Source: Arcanobacterium_A hippocoleae_A (GTDB lineage: Bacteria; Actinomycetota; Actinomycetes; Actinomycetales; Actinomycetaceae). Taken from it: a stretch of 64,000 nt of DNA. A program made the position numbers and the translations under genes. The stretch lies in the NCBI GenBank assembly GCA_040360365.1, contig CP136412.1; one strand, given 5' to 3'. Positions 1-10,468 of this stretch are shown here, piece by piece (within the stretch, counting starts at the first letter, position 1; each line of letters opens with the position of its first letter). The notes beneath the pieces were generated by a model. It had not been told where the DNA came from. It worked only from the letters and a program-made list of their open reading frames with translations, and did no database searches.

Positions 1-700
1 AAACATCCGGATGCATAAATCCGGCAGTTTGAGCCTGCGGCGACTGCCCTGTTTCGGTGCCGAGCGGGGCTGCAATCGAAACTGCAGGCGCGTTCGGGGC
101 GCCGTCGAACATTTGATACCCGGCATTCACATTTCCGGATTCTTGGTTCGGATTGTTTGCAGCTGCGGAAGTATCAAAACGAGCTTCGTCAGCAGAGTGC
201 GCAGAAAGCACGTCTCCGAGATTTGCGTTCGCCCGCTGTCCGGCTGGGATTACGTTAAATCCTGTTTCCGCATTGACTTGATTAACTTTATTTTCCTGAT
301 AATTCCGCGGCTCGTGAGATTCAGAAAAGAGCGGCGCCGAATCATTTTCCAACTTCGCCGGATATCCGCCTTGCGAAAGTTCATTTTGCCCCGCAGGCAT
401 TTCCGCAGCACGATTCGCTGCAGGTGCATTTTCCTGCTGCGAGTCAGAATCTCCATCCGTTTCTCCCGCTTCCGGCTGTACAAAATCCGGTGCAGCGGCA
501 GCGGCAGCACTTTCAGCCGTAAACACCTTTTCCCACGCAAGCGCTTCCGCACTGCCATAGGAAAGTGACTCATCAGCTTCACTCCGAAAATCTTGCGTAT
601 TTGCAGCATTTTCGTCTATTTCGATTGGCGCAAGCACTTCAGCGTCGTCGTCAAACGGCGGACGTGAAGCGGAATTATATGGATCAGTTGGTGTCTGCAA
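1..700 (-). CDS. Acidic Ala/Pro/Glu-rich protein, 5' part only
   Basis: An uninterrupted frame of 233 codons runs leftwards off the window edge. I place the start at a TTG (700-698) because AGGAG lies 6 nt upstream (711-707); no ATG is near. The translated part is strongly acidic and rich in Ala, Glu, Asn, Ser and Pro, with an alanine run near residue 70 and no membrane segment, so it looks like a disordered N-terminus of a longer protein. Other frames across the same DNA are Arg-rich and look like shadows. It is divergent from the pilus operon. Family not recognised; nothing about function can be said. Confidence 0.65.
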   Translation of the reverse strand, partial: MQTPTDPYNSASRPPFDDDAEVLAPIEIDENAANTQDFRSEADESLSYGSAEALAWEKVFTAESAAAAAAPDFVQPEAGETDGDSDSQQENAPAANRAAEMPAGQNELSQGGYPAKLENDSAPLFSESHEPRNYQENKVNQVNAETGFNVIPAGQRANANLGDVLSAHSADEARFDTSAAANNPNQESGNVNAGYQMFDGAPNAPAVSIAAPLGTETGQSPQAQTAGFMHPDV

Positions 701-781
701 AGTAGTCTCCTAAAGTTATTCCTGTCTAAAACGCTACTTTATTTATCTACCTATTTGGCTCTTTTTTGGGGCGTTTCGCTA

Positions 782-868
782 TTTTTGATATTGCATTACA
801 CAATTTCTGATACTGTGCTGCATATTTTTGATACTGTATTACACAGTTTTTGATACTGTATTACACAG
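782..868. repeat. Four tandem 21-22 bp repeats (TGATACTGTATTACACAG type)
   Basis: Four head-to-tail units at 782-803, 804-824, 825-846 and 847-868. The last two are identical; the first two are diverged. Each good unit contains the short dyad TGTATTACA. They sit in the gap between the divergent gene ending its 5' side at 700 and the pilus operon, so they could be iterated operators, but no regulator is identified. Confidence 0.8.
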
Positions 869-994
869 TTTTCCAGACACGATACGTGTTTTAGCGGCTC
901 TGCGTTTTTGTTTGCGTTTTTGTTTGTTTGTGTTTTTGTTTGCGCAGGCGTGGCGGGTGTTGCGGGTTTACTGGGGGCTGTGGGTGTGCGGGCA

Positions 995-1105
995 GGCTGC
1001 AATTATTACCGTCGGAAGTGCTTGCGTTTGTGCTGGTCACAGGATCGCGATAACGACGGCACTCCCGTCGTTACATAAAACCACCCATTTCGCCACCAGT
1101 TACGT
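995..1105. repeat. 111-bp dispersed repeat, copy A
   Basis: This segment aligns along its length with 57874-57984, which is also 111 bp. Both carry a CGACGG/CCGTCG hairpin and end in the motif GCCACCAGTTACGT (here 1092-1105). No credible coding frame is present. Intergenic location in both places suggests a small non-coding interspersed element. Confidence 0.8.
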
Positions 1106-1175
1106 CAGCTGATGCCCGCAGCACAAGCAAAATATGCGGCACCTTTTTACTTGGGTCTGGTTTGGCCGGTTCCAA

Positions 1176-1245
1176 GCGGTGTTTACGCGGCAGTCAAACG
1201 TAACCCGCACAAAACACCGCCCCCCCAAAAAAATAAACACCAGCT
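1176..1245. repeat. Hairpin plus C7/A7 segment shared with 34.5 kb
   Basis: An inverted pair GCGGTGTTT (1176-1184) and AAACACCGC (1212-1220) is followed by seven C and seven A. The 27 bases at 1219-1245 recur exactly, inverted, at 34543-34569 beside the IS30 element. A related hairpin with a longer stem is at 50813-50864. This looks like a dispersed palindromic element. Confidence 0.75.
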
Positions 1246-1303
1246 CCATCACATAAACACGAAAAAATATGAAGAACCGCTTTAATCACCATCCCAAATC
1301 CTC

Positions 1304-1390
1304 TTAACCGTTACTTAACCACTATCTGAAAATTAACCGTTGCTTAGCTACTGTCGGAAAATTAACCGTTGCTTAACTGCTGTCCGAAAA
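1304..1390. repeat. Three tandem 29-bp repeats upstream of the pilus operon
   Basis: Units at 1304-1332, 1333-1361 and 1362-1390, each starting TTAACCGTT and ending GAAAA, with a few differences between units. They end 20 bp before the first plausible ATG of the next gene. Position and spacing fit a promoter-proximal regulatory array; the frame is technically open through them, but they are unlikely to be coding. Confidence 0.8.
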
Positions 1391-1410
1391 ATATTTTCGT
1401 TTGGCAAAAA

Positions 1411-2827
1411 CATGTGGAGAAATTTAGACCATCCACATTTTCTTGGCATTTCTAGCGCAAACTTGACTTATTGCGAAATACTCGCACACATGAATGAGTT
1501 TTTACGAAAAAATCCGCAGCAAGTACAGCAAATGCAGCAAGTTCAGCAAGTTCGCTGCAGCACCCCAAATACTGCAGCACAGAGCAGTATCGGCCGGCAG
1601 AATCATGAATTTTTCACAATAGCGCAAAGCGCAAGCAGAAATCAGCAGCACCGCGCCGAATTCGAACCTAATAGCGAATTATTTCCCCGCGAGCCGCTTG
1701 CGTCGGCTGCATATTACGGCACAGAACCGCATCTTTATCAAGAGCTGAGCGATCTGGCTGAGCTAATTGGGGTTGAGATTATTTCGGCACGGAAAAATCG
1801 CATGAGCGGAACACAACCGGCAGCAGTCCTAAATTTCACGCAAGAAAACTGTGCTGAAGATTGTGTCCGTGCAAGCTTCCATCCAAGTTTCGCTCCCTAT
1901 TTTGCCAGCGGCAGTGTGGAGTTAAACGTAAAAACTGACTCCGCAGAAATTCTTGAATTACTTGCCGCCGTCGGCGCTACCCTGCGCGGACAAGTTCTTG
2001 GCCTAATCGGCACCCAAGGCGGGATTGGCACAAGTACGACGGCAGTATGGATTGCACGGGAATTTGCACGGCGGCACCATTCAGCAGCGGTAATTGATCT
2101 CAACCCATCTTCTGCCGGAATTGATTTAATTTTTTCCGGTGTCGGACTTTCCGGTAAACGCTGGCACGATATCCGCGGTTCAGGCTCCATGCTCGCCAAT
2201 CGACTCACCAACTCTCTTCCAAGCTGGAAAGGAGTACGTTTTCTTTCTGCAGATTTACGCGGAGGTGTGGATTTAGCTTCCGGAAACGGCGAGAAAGCAA
2301 TTGCCGCGCTTTCACAAGTACATGAATGGACAGTGCTTGATTTACCTACGCGGGCATTAGATCCAGCAGATTCGACACATAAATGGCTGGAATGGTGCGA
2401 CGCCCTGCTGATACTCTCCGGAGTGAACACTGTAAGTCTTGCCTGCACCCAGGCAAGACTGGCGGATTTCGGCAGCTGCGCAAATTTTGCGGTTGTTGCC
2501 GTAGGAGCGAAAACCCGCGGCCATCTCGCAGATATTTCCGCACAGCTTGGATTAAATACAATTTTCGGTTTACGCCGGCAAAAGAGTCTTCCGGCGGATC
2601 TTGATCACGGACTTACACCGGGAGATAAAAACCGCAGCGGAACCGCAAAAGATATTCGCACAATTTGTTCAGCTTTGATTGAGTCCTCCGAGATTGACGA
2701 AACCCAGAGCGGATTTCGCGAACCGGAAACAGCGGTAAAAAGTAACGGCAGCGGTTTGGCGGGGAATAGTGCGGAAAGAGATTCGCAGAAAATCCGCAAT
2801 AAACAATATTCGATTGGGGTAAAATAA
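1411..2827 (+). CDS. CpaE/Ssd-like ATPase of the tad pilus locus
   Basis: MinD/ParA-superfamily protein of the CpaE/septum-site-determining (Ssd) type that precedes tadA in many actinobacteria; family members are linked to pilus assembly positioning and septum regulation. The C-terminal half has a deviant Walker A (GTQGGIGTST), a VIDLNPSSAGID segment and a WTVLDLPTRA Walker B-like strand. The first 120 residues are Gln/Ser-rich and variable. The start is uncertain: ATG at 1411 is preferred because upstream alternative codons lie inside the 29-bp repeats; ATG at 1490 is also possible. The stop overlaps the tadA start (TAATG), so the two are translationally coupled. Confidence 0.8.
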
Positions 2828-4064
2828 TGACTCCCGCCTCTGCCCTAACTGCAAGCCCGACTCCTGCTCTGCGCCAAATTCGGAGACGAATCGCTGCAGG
2901 AGAAACACTTGCAAAATCTTTTGAGAGCGACCAGCTTATTTACACTTCACAGCTTGCAGCATTAAAATCGACGGTTGCGAACGTGATTTTCGGCGCCGGT
3001 GAGACTATCGCACCTTTACTCGATGACCCGGGCGTAACCGATGTGCTTGTAAACGGCAGTGCCGGAATCTGGGTAGACCGCGGAAACGGTCTGGTCCGGA
3101 TTCCTGATTCCGAAGTAGAACCCGAACTAAAAACTGACGACGGCGTGCGGGCACTAGCGGTACGGTTAGCAGCAACTTGCGGTCAGCGGCTTGACGATGC
3201 GTCACCAATTGTTGATGGAACTTTCGAATCAGGTTTACGCCTGCACGCCGTGCTGCCCCGCTTTCTGCGGAAGGGCCGCTGATTTCACTGCGCACTCACC
3301 GCCGCAAATCCTTAACTCTTGAACAGCTCATTTCCGGAGGTTCCGTACATCCAAAATTTGCCGCGATTTTACAGGAATTTGTAGAGCAAAAAGCAAATGT
3401 GATTATTTCCGGCGCAACCGGAGCCGGTAAAACAACCTTTCTGAACGCAATGCTGCAGCTTGTTCCGCAAAATGAGCGAATCTTAGTAATTGAAGAATCT
3501 GCAGAACTTCGGCCGGCACATCCGCACGTAATTCACCTCCAAATCCGTCGTGCAAACGTCCAAGGAGCGGGCGAAGTATCGATGAGCGAATTAGTGCGTG
3601 CAGCAATGCGGATGCGGCCAGACCGAATCGTACTTGGCGAATGCCGCGGCAGCGAAGTGCGCGATGTACTTTCCGCACTGAACACTGGTCATGAAGGCGG
3701 TTGGGCAACAATCCACGCTAACTCGGCAGCAGACGTTCCAGCTCGGCTGATTGCGCTTGGCGCATTAGCCGGAATGCATGAAGAAGCTGTAGCAGCACAA
3801 GCTGTATCGGCGCTGGATGCCGTAGTGCATATTCGGCGCCGCGACGGAATCCGATACGTGAGCGAGATTGGGGTATTACAACGAGTTCACGGAGAATTAC
3901 AGTGCCGTGAAGCTTGGCGGCTTGCTGATTCGGAAATTGGCGGGGGCACAAGTGAACGCAAAATTCCGGCACATCAGCAATTGCAAAAATCGTCTGTGCG
4001 AAACCTGCAGGTTTTGGAGCTGCCTGCAGCTGCGCAACTATCGTTGAAGTTTGGTGTTTCATAA
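2827..4064 (+). CDS. tadA: TadA/CpaF secretion ATPase (one frameshift)
   Basis: Hexameric cytoplasmic ATPase powering Flp/Tad pilus assembly. Visible motifs: Walker A GATGAGKTT, the IEESAEL Asp/Glu box, GECRGSEVRDVL and the His box GGWATIHANS. The gene reads in two frames: the first ends after LHAVLPRFLRKGR, and adding one C to the CCCC at 3256-3259 restores LHAVLPPLSAEGPLISLRTHR, the expected family sequence. I treat it as one gene of about 412 aa. It overlaps the preceding and following genes by 1 nt (TAATG at both ends), as in an operon. Confidence 0.9.
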
Positions 4065-4857
4065 TGTTAATTGCACTGATTCCGGTATTCGCCGGCATTT
4101 TCATTTTGCAGTATCGTCCGCAGAGCAAATTTGCCTGCGGTAAACGCCGCAAAGAAAATCGCCGTATCTTTCACCGCATACGAAAAAATCAATCACGGCT
4201 GCACAGCTTTCGGGTACTCGATATTGGAATGTTGCTGACGGAAGTTTCTACACGTCTCAGGTCTGGGGCAATGCTTGAATCTGCATGGAATCAAACGCTG
4301 ATCCGATACAAGCTGATTCATCAAATCTCTGATTCTGATGCAGAAAATAAGGATTTTTCCGCATTAAATAACCGAAAAACTCCGCATATACCGCAACAGA
4401 TGCGCACTCGCCAGGTTCGAGTGCTTGATGACGACGGCGTACCGCTGGCATTGCGGAAAATCTGGCAGGCAAATCGGATTACCCGCATGCGGATGCGGAT
4501 TCCAGAACATCTCGTGCAGGCACTGCCGGCAGCATTCGCTGTCTGCCGGCTCGGCTATTGCGCTGGAGCACCGATGGCGGAAGTACTTGATTCGTGCGCC
4601 CGCGGGGTAACCGAAGCAAACGAAGCGCGTGCTGCACGCAAAACTGCGCTTGCCGGTCCGATTGCTTCCGCGCGAATGTTAGCAGCACTGCCGATTATTG
4701 GAATCATTTTCGGCATGGCATTAGGAGCGAATGCAGTAGATTTTTGCTGTATTCTTTTGCCGGAAATATCTGCCTTTGGCTCGGGTTGATTTTTGAACTC
4801 AGCGGGATTGTGTATGTCCGACTTTTAGTTCTGCAAGCAATGCGCGATGAGCATTGA
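4064..4857 (+). CDS. tadB: TadB-like inner-membrane pilus assembly protein (one frameshift)
   Basis: Type II secretion F-like membrane protein acting with TadC as platform for the pilus motor. The N-terminal hydrophobic segment (MLIALIPVFAGIFILQY), the central helical F domain and a C-terminal pair of membrane helices are visible. As written the frame ends early after DFCCILLPEIS; adding one T to the TTTTT at 4741-4745 restores DFLLYSFAGNICLWLGLIFELSGIVYV and a stop at 4857, giving the usual final helix. Directly coupled to tadA. Confidence 0.8.
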
Positions 4858-5086
4858 ATACTGAGCAGCGAATACTCCGAGCAGTGTGTGCTGAGATCCG
4901 CACATTAAACATTGGGCGCTGCATATTAAACGCTGATTGCTGTGTAATAAGAGCTGAACGCGGCGCCCCGAAAAATAAGCACTGCCGGAAGCTGCACATT
5001 CTAACTGTGCACTCTAACTGCGCATTGCACACTGTACACCGCACAGAATTTAACGCGATAACCGAGAACACTACAGGATTAAGCCC
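4858..5086. other. 229-bp intra-operon gap with degenerate repeats
   Basis: The tad operon is otherwise tightly packed, yet this gap separates tadB and tadC. It contains many short imperfect repeats built on ATTAAACRYTG and CACACTGTACAC-like words and no convincing frame. It may be an expanded repeat tract or a small inserted element; no promoter is clear. Confidence 0.5.
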
Positions 5087-5805
5087 ATGCCAAACAGCCT
5101 TTTTACTCTTGCCGTAATCTTACTGACCGCGCTCCTCTTCGCACCGCCGATTACGTTAACATATCTTGATGAAATCCGGACACGTTTTTGGGAGACCCGA
5201 TTTGGTCAGTTATTTCTCCCAAAACCAGAACGGGATTCAATTGAGCAGGTCACGATCCTGGATTTAATGGCAGCAGCATTAAACACCGGCATGGCTATTC
5301 CCGCTGCTCTCCGTGCGGTAGAAGTTAGTCTCGGTTCACCTCACAGAAACCGAAAAAATAAGCATGATTCGGGATACGGCAGGAACAAACTGGGATACAA
5401 TGTTCAGAATAAATCTCAACCAAATATAAGGATCTCCCGCATACAGAATCTCCCAACGCAGGCTGCACGAGTCCGGAAAAACCGCGTCCCCAGCCGCGAT
5501 TTAAACCAGGTAGCCGCAAGCTTACTAATGGGAGCAAGCTGGAGTGAAGCTTGGGAAGGTGTTTCAAAAAGAATCTGATTCTCTCCGAGATTCTCGCTCC
5601 GGCCTGGCAGGATGGCGCCGCACCAGTGCCGTTACTCGAACGCGCCTGCGCCACTCTCCGGTTAACACAGCAGAGCCGCGCAAATGCAGCTGCAGCACGG
5701 CTTGGCGCACGGCTCGTCGCTCCGCTTGCACTCTGCTTCTTACCGGCTTTCATGCTAATTGGGGTAGTACCAATTGTGGCAATCGCTGCACAGCAAATCT
5801 TTTAA
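5087..5805 (+). CDS. tadC: TadC-like inner-membrane pilus assembly protein (one frameshift)
   Basis: Second type II secretion F-family platform protein. N-terminal membrane segment (LFTLAVILLTALLFAPPITL), then the soluble helical domain (VTILDLMAAALNTGMAIPAALRAVE) and a C-terminal pair of helices (LVAPLALCFLPAFMLIGVVPIVAIA). The frame breaks at SKRI; one extra A in AAAAA at 5566-5570 gives SKKNLILSEILAPAWQDGAAPVPLLERA and continues to 5805. Follows tadB after a 229-bp gap. Confidence 0.8.
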
Positions 5806-6262
5806 GGTAAAACTTAATCCGGATTTTAGATTAAATTACTCATCCTGGGCAGATTTTTGCTGAAATCGGATTCAAATTTGCCTGACCGAATTTCAGATAA
5901 CCGGCAGGAAAACAATTCGCCGTCGGGAAGAAACGGCAATTCCGGCGCTCCTTAAATCCGATGAGCAGCAAAAACACAAAGTCCAGTAAGACATATTAAT
6001 CCGAGGAGCGAGTTTTGCCGCCGCTTTCTGAAAAGTACCGCAGCTAAACCGAATCTTCATGCACACAAAATAGCATTTTGCGAAAGCAGAGTTTACCCAC
6101 AAGAGCAAAAAATGCACATCCTATCCACAGCAAGACAATTGATTCAGCCGGAGAGTTGCAATTTGCGGGATTCTTGTTTTGTCATCACCGATGACAGCCG
6201 AAAATCGGCAAGAAACAAAGAAACAGAACTCAGCAAATGAGTCGGAAAGAAGGAGAAAAACT
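5806..6262. other. Intergenic, 457 bp
   Basis: Between tadC and the pilin gene. I see no coding frame with family features, no clear terminator and no repeat shared with other parts of the window. A promoter for the pilin gene is expected here but I cannot assign boxes with confidence. Confidence 0.4.
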
Positions 6263-6493
6263 ATGTCTATTCGCAAGTTCCGCAGCTTCGCCCGCCGGCT
6301 GCAAGTGAAACCGCAAACCACCAGCAATATGCCTGGAAATCGATTTGAACACGGCATGGTCACCGCAGAATATGCGCTCGGGACCGTTGCCACCACTGGA
6401 ATTGCCGGAATTATCATCTGGCTTTCGCAACAAGAATGGTTACGTGATTTAATTGCCAACATCTTCAAGCAGCTGCTTTCAAGCTTCCTCTAA
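6263..6493 (+). CDS. DUF4244 Flp-like pilin
   Basis: 76-aa protein starting at an ATG with AGGAG 7 nt upstream. Residues around HGMVTAEYALGTVATTGIAGIIIWL combine a Gly prepilin-peptidase site, the +5-type Glu and a hydrophobic helix, the hallmarks of Flp/TadE-type pilins; actinobacterial members are DUF4244. It should be the major pilin, processed by a prepilin peptidase encoded elsewhere and polymerised by the TadA-B-C machine. Confidence 0.8.
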   Translation: MSIRKFRSFARRLQVKPQTTSNMPGNRFEHGMVTAEYALGTVATTGIAGIIIWLSQQEWLRDLIANIFKQLLSSFL

Positions 6494-6753
6494 GCAGCGT
6501 ATCCGTCGGAGCGGGTAGATAAATCTTATTCAAAGATAACTCGGCTGCGAGTTTCGTCAGACATGCTCCCTATCGGCGTGCGCTAACGAGCTCGCAGCAG
6601 CTCCAACTTTCATCATCAGCAAAGTCAAAATCGATTTTTTCAACTATCATCTGCCTATCATCTGCGCAAACTAAAACTAAAAATCAACACCGTAAACAGA
6701 AACTGCACAATACCCAGAATTCAAAACCAGTAAAAGCCAAGAAAAGAAATGAG

Positions 6754-7119
6754 ATGTTTGCAATGAAGCAAGGATTAATCCGAAATCTACGCGAAGCAGG
6801 AATGGTGACGATGGAATTCGCACTCACAATCCCTTTCCTCATCGCCGTAGTACTGTTTGCAATCAGCGCCGTCATCCAAACCTCAAATAATGCTTTAGTT
6901 AGCGACGGTGCACGCGAAGCTGCTCGCGCCTACTCACTTGGGCAGCCGGAGAAGGAAGCAATCAAAATTGCAAAGAAAATCGCTGGCGAGAACACCGAAG
7001 TGAAAATAACTCAGCACGGCGAAACAGCAAAAGTAGAAGTAACAAAAGCGGGAACTGGCGTATTTGCGCTGGTTAACTACGATTTTTCCGCAACACATTC
7101 GGTGGTGCTTGAGCCATGA
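6754..7119 (+). CDS. TadE-like pseudopilin
   Basis: 121 aa. EAGMVTMEFALTIPFLIAVVLFAISAVIQ carries the TadE-type processing site and membrane helix; the rest is a small extracytoplasmic domain with the GAREAARAYSLG motif typical of TadE. Probably a minor pseudopilin of the Flp pilus. Its last codons overlap the next start (ATGA at 7116-7119). Confidence 0.8.
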   Translation: MFAMKQGLIRNLREAGMVTMEFALTIPFLIAVVLFAISAVIQTSNNALVSDGAREAARAYSLGQPEKEAIKIAKKIAGENTEVKITQHGETAKVEVTKAGTGVFALVNYDFSATHSVVLEP

Positions 7120-7586
7120 ACAAGCGAAATAAAGCCGAAAAATTAAATTTGCACATATTTTATCCGCCATCCCGGAAACAATTTTCCTGGAGAGTACTCC
7201 GCCGGAAATCAGAAACTCGAAACTGCAGCCGATTCGAACCGGGAATGGCAACAATATCCGTCGCTGCAGCAATGATTACCGTAGCTCTGCTTGCATTGAT
7301 TACCGTCCAATATCTAAATTTACCGAACCAGATTTCACGAACCCAGAACTATGCTGATTTAGCAGCTATTTCCGCTGCGCAGCTAATCCAAAACGGAACT
7401 GAAATGAAAAAGATCTGCAAACATGTTGGCACCCAAGTATCGCAAGATTCTGCCGGGAAAGTATATGTGAAAGAATGCGGGATTGAAGGTGAAAACGTGC
7501 GGATTAAAGTAAAATACGCAAAAATTCTTTCATTCCTGGAACATGAAATTACTGCCGAGGCACGAGCCGGCCCCGCATCCGGATAA
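7116..7586 (+). CDS. Rv3654c-type TadE/TadG-like protein
   Basis: 156 aa. After a basic N-terminal stretch, PGMATISVAAAMITVALLALITVQYL is a processed-type hydrophobic helix, followed by NYADLAAISAAQLI, typical of the actinobacterial TadE-like proteins (Rv3654c) that sit at the end of this locus. Translation is coupled to the preceding gene by a 4-nt overlap. The stop codon lies inside a 28-bp repeat. Confidence 0.75.
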   Translation: MNKRNKAEKLNLHIFYPPSRKQFSWRVLRRKSETRNCSRFEPGMATISVAAAMITVALLALITVQYLNLPNQISRTQNYADLAAISAAQLIQNGTEMKKICKHVGTQVSQDSAGKVYVKECGIEGENVRIKVKYAKILSFLEHEITAEARAGPASG

Positions 7587-7654
7587 ACAGAAACACGACG
7601 GGCAAACATAATACTCATCCAAACCGGCCGGCCTCACATCCGGATAAACAGAAA
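7566..7654. repeat. 28-bp direct repeat at the end of the tad operon
   Basis: Two copies (7566-7593 and 7627-7654), 61 bp apart, sharing CATCCGGATAAACAGAAA with two differences in the rest. The first copy supplies the final codons and stop of the preceding gene. Likely a small local duplication. Confidence 0.75.
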
Positions 7655-7694
7655 TCTAATTTTATAACGAAAATTAAAACGTTTTCATGGAATG

Positions 7695-10223
7695 CTAAAG
7701 CTCAGCCGATTCGATTTGCGTGAGTAAAATTTCAAGCAAACGCTTCGCCGCAGATTTCGAAAGCGGTTCATTATTATTTCCGCATTTCGGAGACTGGACA
7801 CATCGCGGACATCCGCGTTGGCAAGAGCATTTACCGAGCACATCGAGAGCAGCCCGCACCCAATCCGGAAAAACTGTAAAACCGTGCAGCGCACATCCTG
7901 AACCGCCTGGAGCAGAATCATGAATAATCACCGTCGGAGCGCCAGTGTCTGGATGCAATATTGCGGAGAGCCCGCCCAAATCCCAGCGGTCGCAAACAGC
8001 AAAAAGCGGCAGCAAACCAATCAAAGTGTGCTCAGCAGCATGCAAAGCTCCCGGCAGTTCGGCAGTCGACACTCCGCTTTCACTGAGGAGTTTTGCGTCA
8101 AGAGAAAACCATGTGCCTCCCGTCGAAAATTCCCGAATCGGCATTTCGAGCGGCACGTATCCAAGATACATTCCATCACGGAAACGCCGCACATCATAGC
8201 CAACAACCTGGTTTTCCACACGCACAGCTCCGGTGCGCAGAATTCCGTTTGCGAAAATCTGCTGCGCATCGATGCGTTCAATCCGTACCGCAGTGCGCTC
8301 GCGGGCATAGGTCCGGATTTCTTCCTCACGATGCGGATGCACAAGCGCCGCATCCGGCTCAAGCATATCTACTTTGAACGGTTTGCCTTGATGCAGATAG
8401 ATTGCACCCGGATAAACAGTAGTATCTGCTTGCCCTTGGGAGACGGTTCCAAGTAAAACGCCCGATTCATGATCAATAATTGAGAGGGTGTTCGCTTCTC
8501 CGCGGATATCCGCCAGATCATGTGCACGAACTTTCAATGAAGTATTCCAATACCAGCCTTTTGGACGCTGTTTCAGCAAATCCTGACTTGCGAGCTGCTG
8601 AAACAGTTTCGTATTTTCCAAGTCAAAAACAAAAATATCCTGTTCGGTAAGCGGAAGTTCAGCCGCGGCAGCACAAAGATGAGAAGGGAGAATCCATGGA
8701 TTATGCGGATCGAATACGTTGGTTTCCGCCGGGGTTTGGATAAGCAGCTGCGGATTTTCAAGAATATACTGATCCAGCGGGTTATCGCGTCCGATAAATA
8801 CAGCAACACCGTTTGCCCCAGACCGTCCGGACCGCCCAATCTGCTGCTGAAATGAAGCATTCGTACCCGGCCAGCCGGTAACCACCACTGCGTCAAGACC
8901 AGAAATATCAATCCCTAACTCTAACGCAGAAGTAGTTGCTAACCCGCGAATATCTCCATCACGCAGCCCAGCTTCAAGCGCGCGCCGTTCCTCAGGCAAA
9001 TATCCGCCGCGGTAAGCGCCGACGGCTCCGGCTAAATGCGAAGCTCCCTGATTGAGATGCTGCCGTGCGATCTCCGCTACTCGTTCGGCAGCTGCACGCG
9101 AACGGACAAAAGTAAGTATTTGCGCGCCGGCAGTCACAAGCTCGGCGGTGAGTTCTCCGGCTTCACTCACCGCTGAGCGGCGTTTCGGATCTTCTGCTGC
9201 TGAATCGGGATTCTGCTTCCCAAGAGTTTCTGAATTATCACCGCCGCCAGCGGCAGCATAAACTTCGATTCCATCGGAGCTTTCCAGAGCGGCAATACTG
9301 CCAAGAGCTTCGGCTTCCGGATCTGCAAAATCAATCTCCCATTGTGATTTTGCAGCTTGGGCGCTCTCAGACACCTCTGGAATCTCACGGCGAAGTATTG
9401 TGAAAATATCACGCCGCCCGCGCGGAGAGCCGTCTTCACTCACCCCAAAGACTTTCCCGAAACCACCGCCGAGAAAACGCTGTGCGGTATCTTCCGGATT
9501 TGGGGAAGTTGCAGAAAGAAATACAACTTTCGGTACCGCACCATAATGGTGTGCTAAACGTAAGAGTCTGCGGAGGATTAGTGAAACATTCGATCCGAAG
9601 TTTCCCCGATAATGATGAAACTCGTCGACCACAATCACTGAAAGTGAACGTAAAAATCGGGCCCACTGCTCATGATTTGAAAGGAGTGCATAATGCACAA
9701 AATCTGGATTTGAAAAGATAATATCAGCGTAATCACGTCCCCATGCACGCAGCACAGAATCAGTATCTCCATCGACGGCAGCAAACAACGGCAAGTTTGC
9801 CCGCTGCTGTGTAACCGCAAATATTTGTTCACAAATCCGTGTGAGCACATTTTCCTGGTCTTTACTCAACGCTTTTGTCGGGGCAAGATAAAGTGTACTC
9901 GGGCGGCGGTTAATATTTTTTAACGAAGTTCTTTCATGAGAAAAACGGAAAAGTTCACTGATTACCGGCAGCCATACGGCAAGCGACTTCCCCGATCCGG
10001 TACCGGTAGCCAATACTGCATGCTGCCCCAGCTGTAAAAGTTCGCCAATAAGTACCTGGTGGGTCCACGGCTTTTCGATTCCTTCGGATTGCAATGCGTG
10101 CCGAATTTCCGGCGGCACCCATTCCGGCCAGTTTGCATGGCTCCCGGACCGTGCTTCAACTACGATATGTCCAGTAATCTGCCTGGCAGCATATCGATGA
10201 ATCAAATCCGCTAAATCGACCAT
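7695..10223 (-). CDS. MrfA/YprA-like DEAD/H-box helicase with DUF1998
   Basis: Superfamily 2 helicase of about 842 aa. Motifs in order: Walker A ATGTGSGKS, DEFHHY (motif II), SATSPNPED (motif III), SALELGIDISGLDAV and QQIGRSGR (motifs V/VI). The C-terminus is a DUF1998 domain ending with the four-cysteine cluster CSCQRGCPRCVQSPKC, which binds metal in MrfA. MrfA acts in repair of mitomycin-type DNA damage in Bacillus; the same role here is inferred from family. The ATG at 10223 has AAGGT upstream and fits better than the upstream in-frame ATG. Intact. Convergent with the tad operon, divergent from topA. Confidence 0.88.
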   Translation of the reverse strand: MVDLADLIHRYAARQITGHIVVEARSGSHANWPEWVPPEIRHALQSEGIEKPWTHQVLIGELLQLGQHAVLATGTGSGKSLAVWLPVISELFRFSHERTSLKNINRRPSTLYLAPTKALSKDQENVLTRICEQIFAVTQQRANLPLFAAVDGDTDSVLRAWGRDYADIIFSNPDFVHYALLSNHEQWARFLRSLSVIVVDEFHHYRGNFGSNVSLILRRLLRLAHHYGAVPKVVFLSATSPNPEDTAQRFLGGGFGKVFGVSEDGSPRGRRDIFTILRREIPEVSESAQAAKSQWEIDFADPEAEALGSIAALESSDGIEVYAAAGGGDNSETLGKQNPDSAAEDPKRRSAVSEAGELTAELVTAGAQILTFVRSRAAAERVAEIARQHLNQGASHLAGAVGAYRGGYLPEERRALEAGLRDGDIRGLATTSALELGIDISGLDAVVVTGWPGTNASFQQQIGRSGRSGANGVAVFIGRDNPLDQYILENPQLLIQTPAETNVFDPHNPWILPSHLCAAAAELPLTEQDIFVFDLENTKLFQQLASQDLLKQRPKGWYWNTSLKVRAHDLADIRGEANTLSIIDHESGVLLGTVSQGQADTTVYPGAIYLHQGKPFKVDMLEPDAALVHPHREEEIRTYARERTAVRIERIDAQQIFANGILRTGAVRVENQVVGYDVRRFRDGMYLGYVPLEMPIREFSTGGTWFSLDAKLLSESGVSTAELPGALHAAEHTLIGLLPLFAVCDRWDLGGLSAILHPDTGAPTVIIHDSAPGGSGCALHGFTVFPDWVRAALDVLGKCSCQRGCPRCVQSPKCGNNNEPLSKSAAKRLLEILLTQIESAEL

Positions 10224-10468
10224 TATTGACCTTACTGGGAGTTGCAAATACAGCAATTGCAGCTATCCGTTTTCAAAACTGCGCGAAAACGGGTATGTTT
10301 GCTTTTCGAGAAACACCTTTATATTAATAAGGTATAGGTATATTCCATATAACTTCATGAGATGTAATGAAAAAACCGAATAAAATCACGCTTTCCCAGC
10401 TCAGGAAAGCAATAACATCAACCCAAGAGTATTAAAACCGTAAATATCGAAGAAACAAGGAAAACAAC

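Noticed and set aside
11..609. Arg-rich open frames on both strands at the left edge
   Set aside because: Composition is that of shadows; a third frame on the - strand is open over the whole 700 bp with normal composition and a ribosome site.
7720..9721. Several + strand frames opposite the helicase and others opposite the symporter
   Set aside because: Shadow frames with no ribosome sites, domains or conserved motifs.
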